Part shown: piece after piece, positions 8,004 to 17,179 of the stretch | How the letters are laid out: the number at the start of each line of letters is the position of its first letter | Position numbering within the stretch: position 1 is the first letter of the stretch | Translations under genes and position numbers: made by a program | Notes under the pieces: generated by a model | The model's input: the letters and a program-made list of their open reading frames with translations, nothing else | What the model was told of the DNA's origin: nothing | The model's database searches: none | DNA from: Mesorhizobium alhagi CCNWXJ12-2 | Lineage (GTDB): Bacteria > Pseudomonadota > Alphaproteobacteria > Rhizobiales > Rhizobiaceae | DNA length: 64,000 nucleotides | Assembly: GCF_000236565.1 (NCBI RefSeq) | Contig: NZ_AHAM01000300.1 | Location: 1-64,000 of the forward strand | Direction: 5' to 3'

Positions 8004-9311
8004 TCAATGCAATTTGAGACGCGGACGGACAACCCGGTTGACCTGGCCAACCAAGATAAGAGCCAATCCCTTGACCCAGCCATGGACGGCCAGCAAGTGC
8101 ATGCGGTACAAAGACACGTAGATCATCCGGGCCAGCCGCCCCTCGATCGCCATCCGCCCCCCGACGAGGTTTCCCATCAAGCTACCAACGGTGGAAAATC
8201 GGCTCAATGACACCAGCGAGCCCTTGTCGCGATAGACAAATGGTTCCGGCGTTTCCCCGGCAATCAAGTGAAGAATGTTGCGATAAGCCGTCGATGCCAT
8301 CTGGTGGGCAGCCTGAGCGCGTGGTGGCACCGGGCTGCCCGCGCCCTCTGGCTTGAAAAAGCAGCAATCGCCTAAAGCGAAGATGCGCTCGTCCCGGCTC
8401 GTTTGCAGGGTGGGAAGGACGACAAGTTGTCTGCTGCGCGCCACCTCCAGTCCGTCGAGATCTTCCAGAATACGTGGCCCCTGCACTCCTGCAGCCCAGA
8501 CGCAAATATCGGCGTGTATCTCCTCTCCGCTAGCGCACCTCAGTCCCATTTCCATTGCTTCCGATACAGCTGTGTTTGCGAGCACCCGGACGCCGAGGGC
8601 CTCAAGTTCCTCATGCGCCGCTTTTGCCAAAGCTTCTGGCAGAACCGGAAGAATCCGCGGCCCCGCCTCAATCAGGGTGACCCTCATCCGCGTCTCGTCG
8701 AAGACTTCCAGGCCGTAATGCCTAAGAGATGATGCAGCATTGTAGAGTTCAGCAGCGAGCTCAACGCCGGTCGCGCCGCCACCTACGATAGCAATATCGA
8801 CGGACACGTCCTCGGCTGGATCAGCTGACATCGTCCTTGAAACCCGAAGACAATGATTCAGCAACTTCAGTCGAAAGCGATCGGCTTGATGACGATCTTC
8901 TAGGAAAAGACAGTGGCCCTTCACTCCCGGCGTACCGAAGTCGTTTGAGACCGAACCGATTGCGATAACGAGGTAATCGTACCGGAGCCGATGTCGACCA
9001 ACCAGTTCCGACCCGTCATCGTCGTAAATCGGCGCCACGATCACCTGCCGCGCTGTCCGATCGATGGCCTCCAACGAGCCGTAGAAGAAGCGGTAGCCCC
9101 AACGATAGCCGTGGCTGCGATAGCCAATCTCGTCGAGATTTGCATCGAGTGATCCAGCCGCAACCTCATGAAGAAGCGGCTTCCAGACATGAGTGTGGTT
9201 CCGCTCCACAAGAATGATGTCAAAATCCTTGCGGCCGAGCCGTGCTCCGAGCCGCCGCACGAGCTCCAGACCTCCAGCCCCACCGCCAACGACCACTATC
9301 TGAGTCTTCAT
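8004..9311 (-). CDS. Type II NADH dehydrogenase-like FAD/NAD-binding oxidoreductase
   Basis: A 435-residue two-dinucleotide-domain flavoprotein. The ATG at 9311 begins MKTQIVVVGGGAGG, the FAD-binding loop; the NADH-binding loop IAIVGGGATGVELA lies near residue 165, and the second FAD motif FALGDCCFF near residue 305. The C-terminal amphipathic region (LARMIYVSLYRMHLLAVHGW) is typical of NDH-2 enzymes that sit on the inner membrane and pass electrons from NADH to quinone without pumping protons. It begins 50 bases after the stop of an FAD amino-acid oxidase gene on the same strand. It may provide a route for NADH made by the several dehydrogenases here; that link is inference. Confidence 0.88.
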   Translation of the reverse strand: MKTQIVVVGGGAGGLELVRRLGARLGRKDFDIILVERNHTHVWKPLLHEVAAGSLDANLDEIGYRSHGYRWGYRFFYGSLEAIDRTARQVIVAPIYDDDGSELVGRHRLRYDYLVIAIGSVSNDFGTPGVKGHCLFLEDRHQADRFRLKLLNHCLRVSRTMSADPAEDVSVDIAIVGGGATGVELAAELYNAASSLRHYGLEVFDETRMRVTLIEAGPRILPVLPEALAKAAHEELEALGVRVLANTAVSEAMEMGLRCASGEEIHADICVWAAGVQGPRILEDLDGLEVARSRQLVVLPTLQTSRDERIFALGDCCFFKPEGAGSPVPPRAQAAHQMASTAYRNILHLIAGETPEPFVYRDKGSLVSLSRFSTVGSLMGNLVGGRMAIEGRLARMIYVSLYRMHLLAVHGWVKGLALILVGQVNRVVRPRLKLH

Positions 9312-9361
9312 TCCCGCTTGCCCGGTCCGTAGAGGAATGCCCTTCAAAAAATGCCCGCTTG

Positions 9362-10672
9362 TCAGCGGCTGGCGCGCCACCAGGCGATACGGTCCAACAG
9401 TGCGTAGCCCTTGATAACGGCCGGCATGAACCACGGATCGCCATGATAGAGCGGGATGGCCGCAGGCGGCCGAAAGTCGAATGCGGTGCGCGCCTGCTCA
9501 CCATGTCCCATCAGCTTGTAGGCGGCACGCGTGCCGACCCACGGCGCCCAGACGACGCCCGAACCGCAGAAGCCGGTGGCATAGACCACGCCGTCCTTCT
9601 CGAAGATGCGGGGCAGCATGTCGCGGTTCATGGCCACGTTGCCGAACCAGCTGTGGGAAAGGCGAACCTTCTCCAGCTCCGGGAAAAGTCCGACTAGCCC
9701 GTTGCGCAGACGGAGCGTCGGCGCTGCCGGATCGCCCACGCGCGAGCTGTCACGCCCACCCAGCAGAATGCGCCTGCCGTCCGGCGAAGGGCGGTAATAG
9801 AAGCCAAGCTCGCGGCCCTCGCCCATCATCATCCGCTTCGGCATCAGGCGAGCCATCATCTCAGGCGCGAGTTCCTCAGTTGCAATGATGCGGCTGCGAA
9901 CCGGCACCAGCCGGCGGCGCAGGAAGGGGTTGGCGCCATCCGTATAGCCGTTTGTACAGACCAGAATCTGCCGCGCCTGCACCGTCCCTGCCGAGGTCTC
10001 GACGCGGAACCCCGACCCATCCCTCTCCATCGAGGTCACGGGCGTGTTTGAATGCACCGTCAGTCCCGTAGCGAGCGCCACCCGCAGGAGCTCGGCGTGG
10101 AACTTGGCCGGGTGCAGCCCACCAATGTCCATCCGCACCACGCCGCCGCGGTAGAAGTCGGTCCCGATGTAGTTGCGCTGCTCCGAATGGGGAACGGGGT
10201 AAGATTCGACCGCAAGTTTCTTCGCCAAAGCCTCAGCGCCGCGGGCCATCTTCTCGTACTGTTCGTATCCGATGGCGCCTTTGAAAAGACCAACCAACTT
10301 GAGGTCGCAGTCGAGCTTTTCCGTTCTGATGAAATCGTAAAGGAATTCGCGCGCGATCTTGCCCTCGGCCTCGATCGCCAAGGCTTTCTCTTCGCCGAAG
10401 CGCCGGGTGATGGTGGCGTAGTCCAGCCGGATACTCCCACTCGTAATTCCGCCATTGCGCGTTGAAGCACCCTCGCCCGGATTCATCGCATCAAAAGCTG
10501 CAACCGAGCGTCCTTCGTGCGCCAGCGCGAGCCCGGCTGAAAGGCCGGCGTAGCCAGCGCCGACGATGGCTACATCAAGCTTCCTGGCCAAGGGCTGCGG
10601 CGGCAGCGGCACGACGGGCGCCGCCTCCCACCAGTAAGGTGTATTCTTGTCGGCGACGTTGGGCTCGTGCAC
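9362..10672 (-). CDS. FAD-dependent oxidoreductase of the DAO family (PuuB/OrdL-like)
   Basis: A DAO-fold flavoprotein of about 436 residues. Seen are YWWEAAP near the N-terminus, the FAD loop VAIVGAGYAGLSAG, the GASTRNGGI signature, and GFCGSGVVWAPW near the C-terminus. The start is uncertain: an ATG at 10762 would overlap the upstream permease by 32 bases and add 30 residues lacking family character, while a GTG at 10672 follows GAGAAG with normal spacing and gives the usual length; the GTG is preferred. It is the last gene of the dipeptide-type ABC transporter operon, so the imported compound is probably its substrate. Paralogues are at 3217 and 17180, with a scrambled relative at 16360. 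Confidence 0.85.
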   Translation of the reverse strand: MHEPNVADKNTPYWWEAAPVVPLPPQPLARKLDVAIVGAGYAGLSAGLALAHEGRSVAAFDAMNPGEGASTRNGGITSGSIRLDYATITRRFGEEKALAIEAEGKIAREFLYDFIRTEKLDCDLKLVGLFKGAIGYEQYEKMARGAEALAKKLAVESYPVPHSEQRNYIGTDFYRGGVVRMDIGGLHPAKFHAELLRVALATGLTVHSNTPVTSMERDGSGFRVETSAGTVQARQILVCTNGYTDGANPFLRRRLVPVRSRIIATEELAPEMMARLMPKRMMMGEGRELGFYYRPSPDGRRILLGGRDSSRVGDPAAPTLRLRNGLVGLFPELEKVRLSHSWFGNVAMNRDMLPRIFEKDGVVYATGFCGSGVVWAPWVGTRAAYKLMGHGEQARTAFDFRPPAAIPLYHGDPWFMPAVIKGYALLDRIAWWRASR

Positions 10673-10730
10673 GTGAGTGACTTCTCGCTGCGTTTGCTGG
10701 ATCGGGAATGGGCCGTGTTTGCCGGCGAGA

Positions 10731-11609
10731 TCAGACCCGATCGTCTCGCACGTCGAGCGCATCGCGCAGTCCGTCGCCGATGAAATTAAAGCTGGTTACG
10801 GCGATCGTGATGGCGGCCCCGGGAATGATCGCCAGCCAGGGCGCACTGTCCAGATATTGCTGGGCGCCCTCCAGCATGTTGCCCCAGCTGGGCAGCGGCG
10901 GCTGAATGCCATAACCCAGGAAACTGATATAGGCTTCCAGCAGGATTGCGCGCGCCACTGTCAGCGTCGCGGCCACGATGATCGGACCCATGGCGTTGGG
11001 CAGGATCTCGCGGAACATGATATGCGTGCCACTCAGCCCCACCATGCGCCCGGCCAGCACAAACTCGCGCTCGCGCAACGACCGAACCTCGGCCTCGACA
11101 ATTCGGGCCACCTCCATCCAGCTGGTGATAGCGACGATGACCGTGACCATGGCGGGGCTCGGCTTCAGTGCCGCGGCCAAGGCAAGCAACAAGAAGATGG
11201 AGGGGAATGACAGGAAGCCGTCGACCGTGCGCATCAGTGCTGCGCCGATCCAGCCGCCGCGGTAGCCCGCGATCACGCCGACGAGCGTTCCGATCAGCGT
11301 CGACAGCAGCATGGCGAAGAATGCCACCAGCAGGGAGGTCCTCCCCGCCATGAACAGTCGCGCCGCCACGTCCCGGCCCAAAGGGTCGGTCCCGAGATAA
11401 TGGTCGCCGGACAGGGGCGGTGAAAAGCGGGCGCGCAAATCGATGTAGAGGGAATCATAGGGCAGGAGATGAGGGCCAAAGACGCATGCCAGCGTAAGTA
11501 GGGTGATCATCGCCACCCCCAGCAACGCCAGATGATGGCTCGTGAAACGGCGCACGGTGCGGCTACGCCACCAGCGGCTTGGTTCTGCATTTGCGGCAAG
11601 AGCGGTCAT
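10731..11609 (-). CDS. Dipeptide/opine-type ABC transporter permease (DppC-like)
   Basis: A 292-residue inner-membrane permease with the N-terminal OppC_N segment and the YLGTDPLGRDV motif common to DppC/OppC proteins, about six hydrophobic segments, and the EAA cytoplasmic loop (EREFVLAGRMVGLSGTHIMFREILP) that contacts the ATPase. It lies 36 bases after the DppB-like permease and before an FAD oxidase. With the partner genes at 11645, 12665 and 14373 it forms a complete importer for peptides, opines or similar small molecules. Substrate specificity cannot be read from the permease. Confidence 0.93.
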   Translation of the reverse strand: MTALAANAEPSRWWRSRTVRRFTSHHLALLGVAMITLLTLACVFGPHLLPYDSLYIDLRARFSPPLSGDHYLGTDPLGRDVAARLFMAGRTSLLVAFFAMLLSTLIGTLVGVIAGYRGGWIGAALMRTVDGFLSFPSIFLLLALAAALKPSPAMVTVIVAITSWMEVARIVEAEVRSLREREFVLAGRMVGLSGTHIMFREILPNAMGPIIVAATLTVARAILLEAYISFLGYGIQPPLPSWGNMLEGAQQYLDSAPWLAIIPGAAITIAVTSFNFIGDGLRDALDVRDDRV

Positions 11610-11644
11610 TTCGGGTGCCTCCTGTTGGGCATGAGGTTAAGCAC

Positions 11645-12595
11645 TCAACCCAGACGAATGCGCGGGTCGACGATCGCCACCACGATGTCTGCGATCAGGT
11701 TGCCGAGAATGACGAGGATGGCTGAGAACATCAGCAGTCCCATCACGACCGGGTAGTCGCTGTAGCCGAGGCTGTCCAAGAACAGCCGACCCATCCCCGG
11801 CCAGGTAAACACTGTCTCCGTCACCAGCGCGCCGGTCAGGATGCTCGGAAGCTGCACCCCGGCCAGTGTGATCATCGGCAAAAGCGCATTGCCGACGACG
11901 TGCTTCATTATGACTCGGCGCTCGCTCAGGCCCTTGGCGCGGGCGGTCTTGACAAAATCCTGGCTGATGGCGTCGAGCGTTGCTGTGCGCATGTAGCGGC
12001 TCCAGATCGCGACATGCACCAGCGACAGCACGATGCTTGGCAGGATCAGGTGATGCAGGTAGTTCAGGACCGAACCGTCGCCGATCGTGTACATGTTGCC
12101 TGCAGGAACCCAGCCCAGCCGCAGGGAGAAGATGTAGATGCCGACGAGCCCGAACCAGAAGGTCGGGATCGACAGCGCGACCATAGCTCCGACCGTCGCC
12201 ACATGGTCGAACAGCGAATAGCGGTGCGTGGCGCCACGAATGCCGATCCAGGTGCCGATCGCGATGGCAATCGCGGTGGACGTACCCATCAGCAGCAGCG
12301 TGGCAAAGACGTGCCGGCCAATCACGGCCAGCACAGGCGCGCCGTCGCGGAAGGAGTGGCCCCAGTCGCCTTGGAGAAGCCGCCAGGCCCAGTCGAAATA
12401 CTGCATCCACAGCGGTCGATTCAGCCCCAATTGCTCTTTCAGGCGATCGAGATCGTCTTGCGTCATGCCGGGATCGAGCCCGAATTGCGCGAGCGGACCG
12501 CCCGGTAGCAGGTTCAGGACGAGGAACCCGATGACCGACACGATCAGGAGCAGGATGAGGCTCTGCGAGAGCCGGTTGAGCAGGAAGCCGCGCAT
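11645..12595 (-). CDS. Dipeptide/opine-type ABC transporter permease (DppB-like)
   Basis: A 316-residue permease with a typical DppB start (an N-terminal hydrophobic segment then NLLPGGP), a long periplasmic loop, and the EAA motif region DFVKTARAKGLSERRVIMKH that docks with the ATP-binding subunit. At least six membrane segments are visible. It is 70 bases after the substrate-binding-protein gene and 36 bases before the DppC-like gene. Length and order are normal for the family. It would form a heterodimeric channel with the DppC-like protein in the inner membrane. Confidence 0.93.
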   Translation of the reverse strand: MRGFLLNRLSQSLILLLIVSVIGFLVLNLLPGGPLAQFGLDPGMTQDDLDRLKEQLGLNRPLWMQYFDWAWRLLQGDWGHSFRDGAPVLAVIGRHVFATLLLMGTSTAIAIAIGTWIGIRGATHRYSLFDHVATVGAMVALSIPTFWFGLVGIYIFSLRLGWVPAGNMYTIGDGSVLNYLHHLILPSIVLSLVHVAIWSRYMRTATLDAISQDFVKTARAKGLSERRVIMKHVVGNALLPMITLAGVQLPSILTGALVTETVFTWPGMGRLFLDSLGYSDYPVVMGLLMFSAILVILGNLIADIVVAIVDPRIRLG

Positions 12596-12664
12596 TCAAC
12601 TCTCCTCTGTCAAGACAGCGCCGATGACTGGCCGCCGCCGCAAGGCGGCGGCGGCATAAGTATG

Positions 12665-14335
12665 TCAGCCCTTCCAATGCCATCCGGCGGCATGCCAGGA
12701 TGCGACGCGGGCGTTGGAGTTTGCCTCGAAACCCTCCAGCCCTTCCTTGCGGCCGAACACGTTGGCGTAGGCAAACAGAGGCAGGAACGGCAGATCCTGA
12801 CGGACGATTTCCTGCACACGCAGATAGATGGCGCGCCGCTCTTCCCGGTCGAAGGTGCGGGTGCCCTTGTCGAGCAGTGCATCGACCTCCGGGTTGGAGT
12901 ATTGGCCTGTGTTCGAGCCCTTTCCGCCCTTCGCAACAATCGCCTTGGTGTGCAGGCGGTTGGAAACGTCGGGGTCGCCCGCGATGACGTTGGTTACACC
13001 GGAGATCGCTGACTCGAACTGGGATTTGAGCCAGAAATCGCCCCACATGACGGCGGCCGGCAGGTTCGAGATGGTCATCTCCACCCCGATCTCGGCGAAT
13101 GTCTGCTGCAGGAACTGCTGCGTCTGCTCGCGCAGGTGGTTGCCGGAGGTGGTGGAGTTGGCGAACGACAGACGCACCCCGTCCTTCACTCGTATTCCGT
13201 CAGCTCCAGGTACCCAGCCGGCCTCGTCGAGGATCTGACCCGCGCGCTCGATGTTGAACTCCTGTGCCGGCAGGTTCGGATTGTAGTAGTAGGAATTCTG
13301 CGGCATGAAGGTCTCGGTGGGGTTGTGGACCCCGTAATAGAGTGCTTCGAGGATCGCTTTCCTATCGATTGCGGCGTAGAGCGCCTGGCGGACCGCCGGG
13401 TCCTTGAATTGCGGCTTCTCAAGATTGAGATAGATCGACTCGACCGATGCCCCGCGCTCCAGCATGACCGCGCGATCCGGTAGTTTGCTGGCTTCCTCAT
13501 AGTGGTCGGCGGTTATGAATGCCTGGTCGACAAGATCAATGTCGCCGCTCTTGAACTGGGTGTAGAGCACTGTCATGTCGGGGATGTATTTGAACACGAG
13601 CCGCTCCAAATAGGGGCCCTCCCCGGCATAATCCGCGTTCGCGACGAGTTCGATATGATCGCCGGCGATGCGCTGCGCCCACTTGAATGCGCCAGTGCCG
13701 ACAGGCGCCTGATTGAAGGCGGCGGCATTTGGGTCGGCTTCTTTTTCGAGGATGTGCTTGGGAACCATGAAGGTTTCGGCGAGAAACGACAGGTAGGGGG
13801 CGAAAGCCTCCTCCATCCGCCAGGTGAGCTCGGTCGGCGAGACCACCTTGATATCGCGCACCAGCGAATGGCCGGCCGTGCGCCACGCGCGGAATTTCGG
13901 ATTGGTGATGAGCTCGAGAGTGAATTTCACGTCATCGGCAGTGAAGGGCTCGCCGTCGTGCCAGCGGACGTCATCACGCAGGCGAATGCGCCACACAAGT
14001 CCGTCCTCTGAAATGCCGCCGTTGTCTTGGCTGGGCACTTCGACCACAAGATTGGGTTGAAGAACGCCTTTGGGATCCATGCGAACGAGTGTATCAAACA
14101 CTGAGAAATGCACAGCGTCATCGCACTCGGTATGCGGCATCAGTGGATTGAAGACGGTGGGTTCCTGCGAAAATCCGACGACGACGCGGCCGGTTGGGCT
14201 CGCCGGAGGCGTCTGGGCGAAGGCGGGTTTGCCCAACAGATTGGGCGCAATGAGGCCTGCAGCCCCGCCTATCGCCATCAACCGCATTGCATCGCGCCGC
14301 GAGTAGTTTGATTTGGAGTTTGAACGTTCAGTCAT
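12665..14335 (-). CDS. Periplasmic substrate-binding protein, SBP family 5 (peptide/opine type)
   Basis: A 556-residue SBP_bac_5 protein. The ATG at 14335 starts MTERSNSK; 13 residues later comes SRRDAMRLM followed by a hydrophobic stretch and AFAQ, a twin-arginine signal peptide, so export is probably folded and Tat-dependent. The body has the family block DGLVWRIRLRDDVRWHDGEPF. It is second in the operon (38 bases after the ATPase) and determines what the transporter brings in; cluster-5 proteins bind dipeptides, opines, nickel complexes or sugars. The linked FAD oxidase points to an N-containing ligand, which is inference. Confidence 0.92.
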   Translation of the reverse strand: MTERSNSKSNYSRRDAMRLMAIGGAAGLIAPNLLGKPAFAQTPPASPTGRVVVGFSQEPTVFNPLMPHTECDDAVHFSVFDTLVRMDPKGVLQPNLVVEVPSQDNGGISEDGLVWRIRLRDDVRWHDGEPFTADDVKFTLELITNPKFRAWRTAGHSLVRDIKVVSPTELTWRMEEAFAPYLSFLAETFMVPKHILEKEADPNAAAFNQAPVGTGAFKWAQRIAGDHIELVANADYAGEGPYLERLVFKYIPDMTVLYTQFKSGDIDLVDQAFITADHYEEASKLPDRAVMLERGASVESIYLNLEKPQFKDPAVRQALYAAIDRKAILEALYYGVHNPTETFMPQNSYYYNPNLPAQEFNIERAGQILDEAGWVPGADGIRVKDGVRLSFANSTTSGNHLREQTQQFLQQTFAEIGVEMTISNLPAAVMWGDFWLKSQFESAISGVTNVIAGDPDVSNRLHTKAIVAKGGKGSNTGQYSNPEVDALLDKGTRTFDREERRAIYLRVQEIVRQDLPFLPLFAYANVFGRKEGLEGFEANSNARVASWHAAGWHWKG

Positions 14336-14372
14336 TGGAATTCCCCTTGTTCTGGCGGTATCCGCCGTGCTC

Positions 14373-16037
14373 TTACCCATTTGCTGCAACCGGACGGGTC
14401 GGTCCCGGCTGCTCTCCAGGAATCGCCGCCACCAGCTCACGCGTGTAGGCTGATTGCGGGTCGAGGAAGATTTGCGAGGGGGGACCGCGTTCCACGATCC
14501 GCCCTTTCTGCATCACCGCGATTTCGTCGCAGATCTGGCTGGCGACGCGCAGATCGTGGGTGATGAAGATCATCGACACGCCGGTCTCCCGCTGGATCTG
14601 ATCCAGCAGCTGCAGGATCTGGGCCTGGATCGACACGTCGAGCGCCGACACAGCTTCGTCGGCGATCAGCAGCTTCGGTTTGAACATCAGCGCCCGAGCA
14701 ATGCCTATGCGCTGGCGCTGCCCACCGGAAAATTCGTGCGGATAGCGGCCAAAGGCGCCGGCATCGAGCCCGACATGAGCCAAAAGCGCCTTCGCCTCAT
14801 CACGCGCCTGGGCATAGGGCGTTCCGTGCGCGACTGGGCCAACGGTCAGGATGTGGCCGATCGTCGAGCGCGGGTTGAGCGAGGCGAAGGGGTCCTGGAA
14901 GATCATCTGAACCCGCGGCCGCAGCGGGCGGAACTCGGCTTCGGAAAGCCTGGCTATGTCGCGGCCCTCGAACAGAATCCCGCCGCCGTCGCTGTCCAGC
15001 AGCTTGATCAGAAGCCGGCCGAGCGACGATTTGCCCGAACCGCTTTCGCCCACCACGCCAAGCGTGCGCCCGGGCGCCAGATCGAACGAGACGTCGTTGA
15101 CCGCGGGCACGACGCGCGCTTTGCCGAACAGCGCACTGCCACTGCGGTAGGTCTTCACCAGGCCCTCGACCTTCAGGATCGGCGCCTTGTTGGCCGTTTC
15201 CAGAGGAACGCGGTCCTCGCCGGTCAGGCGCGGGACGGCCGCGATAAGGCGCCGGGTGTAGGGAGGGCCGGGCGATTTCAGGACCTGTTGGGCGCTGCCC
15301 TGCTCGACGATGTGGCCCTTCTCCATCACGACGACGCTGTCTGCTATCTCGGCCACCACCCCGAAGTCGTGGGTGATGAACATGACGCTCATTCCCTTGC
15401 GGCGCTGAATGTCGCGGATCAGCTCCAGAATCTGCGCCTGGGTGGTCACGTCGAGCGCGGTCGTCGGTTCATCCGCGATCAGGATCGTGGGTTCCAGCGC
15501 CAGCGCCATGGCAATCATCACCCGCTGCCGCTGCCCGCCGGAGAGGCGGAACGGATACTGGTGATACATGAGTTCCGGGTCGGGCAGTCCAACCTCGGTC
15601 AGCAACTCGAGAGCGCGGCCGCGGCGGGATTTCGGCGTGCCGACGCCATGCGCCGCCATGACCTCGTCGATCTGTGCGCCCACGGTCATCAGCGGATTGA
15701 GCGCCGAGAGCGGGTCCTGAAAGATCATCGACACCACCCGGCCGCGCAGGCTGCGCAGCTTGTCCGGCGACAGGCCTATGATGTTCATCCCGTCCAGGTG
15801 GATGGCTCCCGAGGAGACGTGGATCACCCGAGACAATAGTCCCATGATGGCGTTGGCGGTAACCGACTTGCCGGATCCGGACTCGCCTATGACGCACAGA
15901 ATCTGGCCGCGTTTCAGATCGAAGGAGATGTTCTCGACGGCATGGGTCCGTTCCATGCCTTCCGGCAAGGTTATCGTGAGATCACGCACCGAAAGGGCCA
16001 CATCGTGGGGGGCTACAGCCTGGATGCTTGCGACCAT
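14373..16037 (-). CDS. Dipeptide-type ABC transporter ATP-binding protein (fused DppD-DppF)
   Basis: A 554-residue double ATPase. The ATG at 16037 follows a strong GGAGGTGAT Shine-Dalgarno sequence, deciding the start over an ATG at 16115. Two complete nucleotide-binding domains are present: Walker [11 protein letters not shown], signature [12 protein letters not shown] and Walker [13 protein letters not shown] in the first half; [22 protein letters not shown] and [12 protein letters not shown] in the second. The second half reads ADEAVS where ADEPTS is common, as in many DppF proteins. Each half ends in the oligopeptide-transporter C-terminal extension. It is the first gene of the operon running leftward to 9362 and energises import through the 10731 and 11645 permeases. 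Confidence 0.94.
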   Translation of the reverse strand: MVASIQAVAPHDVALSVRDLTITLPEGMERTHAVENISFDLKRGQILCVIGESGSGKSVTANAIMGLLSRVIHVSSGAIHLDGMNIIGLSPDKLRSLRGRVVSMIFQDPLSALNPLMTVGAQIDEVMAAHGVGTPKSRRGRALELLTEVGLPDPELMYHQYPFRLSGGQRQRVMIAMALALEPTILIADEPTTALDVTTQAQILELIRDIQRRKGMSVMFITHDFGVVAEIADSVVVMEKGHIVEQGSAQQVLKSPGPPYTRRLIAAVPRLTGEDRVPLETANKAPILKVEGLVKTYRSGSALFGKARVVPAVNDVSFDLAPGRTLGVVGESGSGKSSLGRLLIKLLDSDGGGILFEGRDIARLSEAEFRPLRPRVQMIFQDPFASLNPRSTIGHILTVGPVAHGTPYAQARDEAKALLAHVGLDAGAFGRYPHEFSGGQRQRIGIARALMFKPKLLIADEAVSALDVSIQAQILQLLDQIQRETGVSMIFITHDLRVASQICDEIAVMQKGRIVERGPPSQIFLDPQSAYTRELVAAIPGEQPGPTRPVAANG

Positions 16038-16359
16038 CGAGATCACCTCCCTTGCAACCGCGCAGGCTGGCCCGTTGCGGATTGTGTTTTCGATCCCCGC
16101 CTCGCGGCGGTCCATCGGTCAAAACTGTTCCCTATTGTGAACTCTCCGGCTCACTGTCCAAGGCCCCTTCTGTGGCCCTTTAGAGCCTGCCTGCCTCTTG
16201 GCAGATGTCCGGGGAGCAACGCACCTTAATTGCCGATCAGTTTGACTCTTTCTGGCCGGCAGAGTCGCCGGAAGTTGGCGCCCAGGCAGCAGGAACTTCT
16301 GAAAAGGAGGTCGAAATTGGCATTTTCGCTCTGCGCCTGTTTCGGCGCCCGAGAACAAG
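16038..16359. promoter_or_regulatory. Upstream region of the peptide ABC transporter operon
   Basis: These 322 bases lie between the operon's first gene and the FAD-oxidase pseudogene and must contain the operon promoter. No operator palindrome, riboswitch or recognisable sigma-factor consensus was found. The short open frames here have no family-like sequence. Confidence 0.4.
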
Positions 16360-16960
16360 TCACGCAAGCCCGTCCTTGAACCGATAGTATGCGCCTACTA
16401 TGGGACGGAACCAAGGCTTGCCGGCATGCAAGGCCATGCCCTCGAGCGGGTTCTTGTCCCTGCGACCCATCGCGATGTCAGCCGGCGCATTGCCGATCAG
16501 GGTCGATCTATGTGCACGGTACCTCGAATAACCCATGCCATAGATCACACCGTCGGCGCTGCCGGCCGGAGGACGGCGATCCGGCATGCAACCGACGAGG
16601 CCGCCTCAGCAACAATCGATCTCGACGTTCGCCAGTGCGGCAACATGCCGACAATCTGCTCGCTGTTGTGGCGGGCCTATGACGCCTCGATCGACATGAT
16701 CGAGGCGATGATCGAGGAAGAGAAGATTGCGTGCAGCTTCCGCCGGACTGCAAGCTCAAGCTTGCTTCCAAGCCCTCGCATGTGCGACCAGACGCACCAT
16801 ACCCGACATTGGGCCTCGACGAGTGCGACCTTCACGCCAATTTGGCGAGCTTGCGCACAGCGTTCAAGCCGGTGAAGCCGGCGCCGATTACGATCACCTC
16901 AAAATCCCCCGAGACGGCGCCGGCCAAGGCTCCGCCAAATGGAACTGACGTGTCATGCAG
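16360..16960 (-). pseudogene. Scrambled FAD-dependent oxidoreductase pseudogene with an internal inversion
   Basis: Three blocks match different parts of the 3217-4491 oxidoreductase. On the minus strand, about 16960-16790 encodes the FAD loop VIVIGAGFTGLNA, then after a frameshift a GASGR segment. On the plus strand, about 16635-16790 encodes WRAYDASIDMIEAMI and, one frame on, CKLKLASKPSH, which match residues about 95-140 of the intact protein but read in the opposite direction. On the minus strand, about 16622-16360 encodes the C-terminus (VIYGMGYS and VGAYYRFKDGLA) with the expected tryptophan codon after IDCC changed to TGA. The middle of the protein is missing. This is a decayed paralogue rearranged by inversion and deletion. 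Confidence 0.8.
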
Positions 16961-17179
16961 TGGGAAGCAAACTTCATTGTTGCGTCACCCCATGCTCGTC
17001 TGAAGCCGTTCCGAATGCAGTGCGTTTATGTCCGAATCCGAGGGTGCGACCGGCGTTACGCGCAACAATTGCCTGTCCTGCGCGCCTGAAACCGCAGGAT
17101 ATTCCGTCCAAGCACAATCTCCGCAGCGTAGGCCTGTGGGCAGCAGGATAGAATGCGTCAAACATAAGGTTTCCTGCCC

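Noticed and set aside
11637-13046. A 469-codon minus-strand frame overlapping the DppB-like permease and binding protein
   Set aside because: Alternative frame of two strongly supported genes; no motifs of its own.
14454-15839. A 461-codon open frame on the plus strand
   Set aside because: It is antisense to the double ABC ATPase, whose motifs are all intact; the frame is a shadow caused by GC-rich codon use.
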